Assembly (NCBI RefSeq): GCF_007830355.1
Contig: NZ_VLKO01000002.1
Location: 248,001 to 312,000 of the forward strand
Reading direction: 5' to 3'
DNA length: 64,000 nucleotides
Origin: Flavobacterium tiangeerense
GTDB lineage: Bacteria; Bacteroidota; Bacteroidia; Flavobacteriales; Flavobacteriaceae
Under the pieces are notes generated by a model. The model did not search any database and was not told the DNA's origin. It saw only the letters and a program-made list of their open reading frames with translations. This document shows positions 63,397 through 64,000 of this stretch, one piece after another. Position 1 is the stretch's first letter. Each line of letters opens with the position of its first letter. The position numbers and the translations under genes were made by a program.

Positions 63397-64000
63397 ATGA
63401 AAAAAAGTTTACTTTCAAACATCAATAACCCAACCGATTTACGCTTGCTTGACGAAGCGCAACTTCCTCAAGTAGCCCAAGAATTACGCGATTTTATTAT
63501 CGATATTGTGGCCGTAAAAGAAGGTCATCTTGGCGCAAGCCTAGGTGTTATTGAATTGACAATTGCCTTGCATTATGTTTTTGACACCCCAAATGATTTA
63601 TTGATTTGGGATGTAGGGCATCAAGCCTATGGACATAAAATCCTAACCGGCCGAAGAGAAAATTTTCATACCAATCGTCAACTCGGCGGTATTTCTGGTT
63701 TCCCAAAAAGAAGCGAAAGCAATTACGACACCTTTGGCGTAGGCCATTCTTCCACTTCTATTTCGGCGGCACTCGGAATGGCAATAGCATCTAATTTGAA
63801 AGGCGATTTCAACAAACATCACATTGCTATTATTGGTGATGCTTCTATTGCCTCAGGTATGGCTTTTGAAGGATTGAATCACGCTGGAGTTACTGATGCT
63901 AATTTACTTGTAATTCTCAATGATAACGCTATTGGGATTGACCCAAGCGTTGGCGCCTTGAAACAGTACCTCACTGCGGTAAAAGAAGGAAAAAACCCAA
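63397..64000 (+). CDS. dxs: 1-deoxy-D-xylulose-5-phosphate synthase, N-terminal part (cut by window edge)
   Basis: The frame runs 201 codons to the window edge. It shows [19 protein letters not shown], the substrate-site [42 protein letters not shown] and the TPP/Mg motif [13 protein letters not shown] at G147-D148 with a downstream NDN. Dxs makes DXP from pyruvate and glyceraldehyde-3-phosphate, feeding isoprenoids and the thiazole half of thiamine, and it needs TPP as cofactor. The usual 590-residue protein continues beyond the window. Confidence 0.96.
   Translation, partial: MKKSLLSNINNPTDLRLLDEAQLPQVAQELRDFIIDIVAVKEGHLGASLGVIELTIALHYVFDTPNDLLIWDVGHQAYGHKILTGRRENFHTNRQLGGISGFPKRSESNYDTFGVGHSSTSISAALGMAIASNLKGDFNKHHIAIIGDASIASGMAFEGLNHAGVTDANLLVILNDNAIGIDPSVGALKQYLTAVKEGKNP

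Overview
The window is chromosomal DNA from a member of the Flavobacteriaceae, most likely a Flavobacterium. Supporting signs are low GC, promoters of the Bacteroidota type (TTTG or TTG, about 19 bases, then TAnnTTTG) in front of many genes, few Shine-Dalgarno sites, and lineage-typical families: the gliding lipoprotein GldD, GLPGLI proteins, DUF3127, PcrB-type geranylgeranylglyceryl phosphate synthase and ThiS/ThiC/ThiH-type thiamine synthesis. No tRNA, rRNA, CRISPR array, prophage or recognisable defence system was seen.

Layout. 1-3.3 kb: start of a secreted protein (cut by the window edge) divergent from polA. 3.3-6.6 kb: an AT-rich accessory segment with a small membrane protein, a Cys-rich-tailed lipoprotein and a dead IS1595-family transposase, bounded by two near-identical terminator sequences. 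6.6-7.7 kb: a LacI-type regulator. 8-11 kb: rplM-rpsI and rpsB-tsf with structured leaders. 11-12.3 kb: a queuosine-precursor transporter and tag. 12.3-19.5 kb: a full thiamine operon under a TPP riboswitch (thiS-thiC-thiE-like-thiD-thiE-thiG-thiH-thiF). 19.7-25.8 kb: an aat pseudogene, DUF3127, flavin reductase, an orphan histidine kinase, a transglutaminase-like protein, HIT, greA and a Rieske-like lipoprotein. 25.8-30.8 kb: an outer-membrane protein with two GLPGLI proteins and a third decayed copy. 30.9-37.9 kb: a TPP-riboswitch-controlled TonB receptor, arfB, a NadR-like kinase fused to DUF4301, PnuC/PnuT, GGGP synthase and a phosphopantetheinyl transferase. 38-39.5 kb: ahcY. 39.5-42 kb: an AT-rich island of exported proteins of unclear role. 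42-50.6 kb: rplU-rpmA, an M16 protease pair, an EamA transporter, an HMA lipoprotein, gldD-ssb-mutY and HU. 50.6-64 kb: a 30-residue basic protein, RNase G, pbpC, a RAYT gene between two pairs of REP palindromes, an alpha-2-macroglobulin, tadA, a TonB-like protein and the start of dxs.

How parts fit. Thiamine is the main theme. One riboswitch controls de novo synthesis and a second controls a TonB receptor that probably imports thiamine; a PnuC/PnuT permease and a NadR-like kinase lie next to the second. Dxs, at the right edge, makes the DXP used for the thiazole ring and itself needs TPP. The alpha-2-macroglobulin and pbpC genes, often neighbours in other bacteria, are split here by the RAYT/REP unit.

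The most unusual content is repeat biology. There is a REP-RAYT-REP unit, a dispersed family of about 80-135-bp elements with complementary ends (five copies), a GC-rich palindrome read in frame inside thiC, and several intergenic hairpins built from short repeated words. Two genes (aat and the transposase) each carry a single premature stop in an otherwise open frame.
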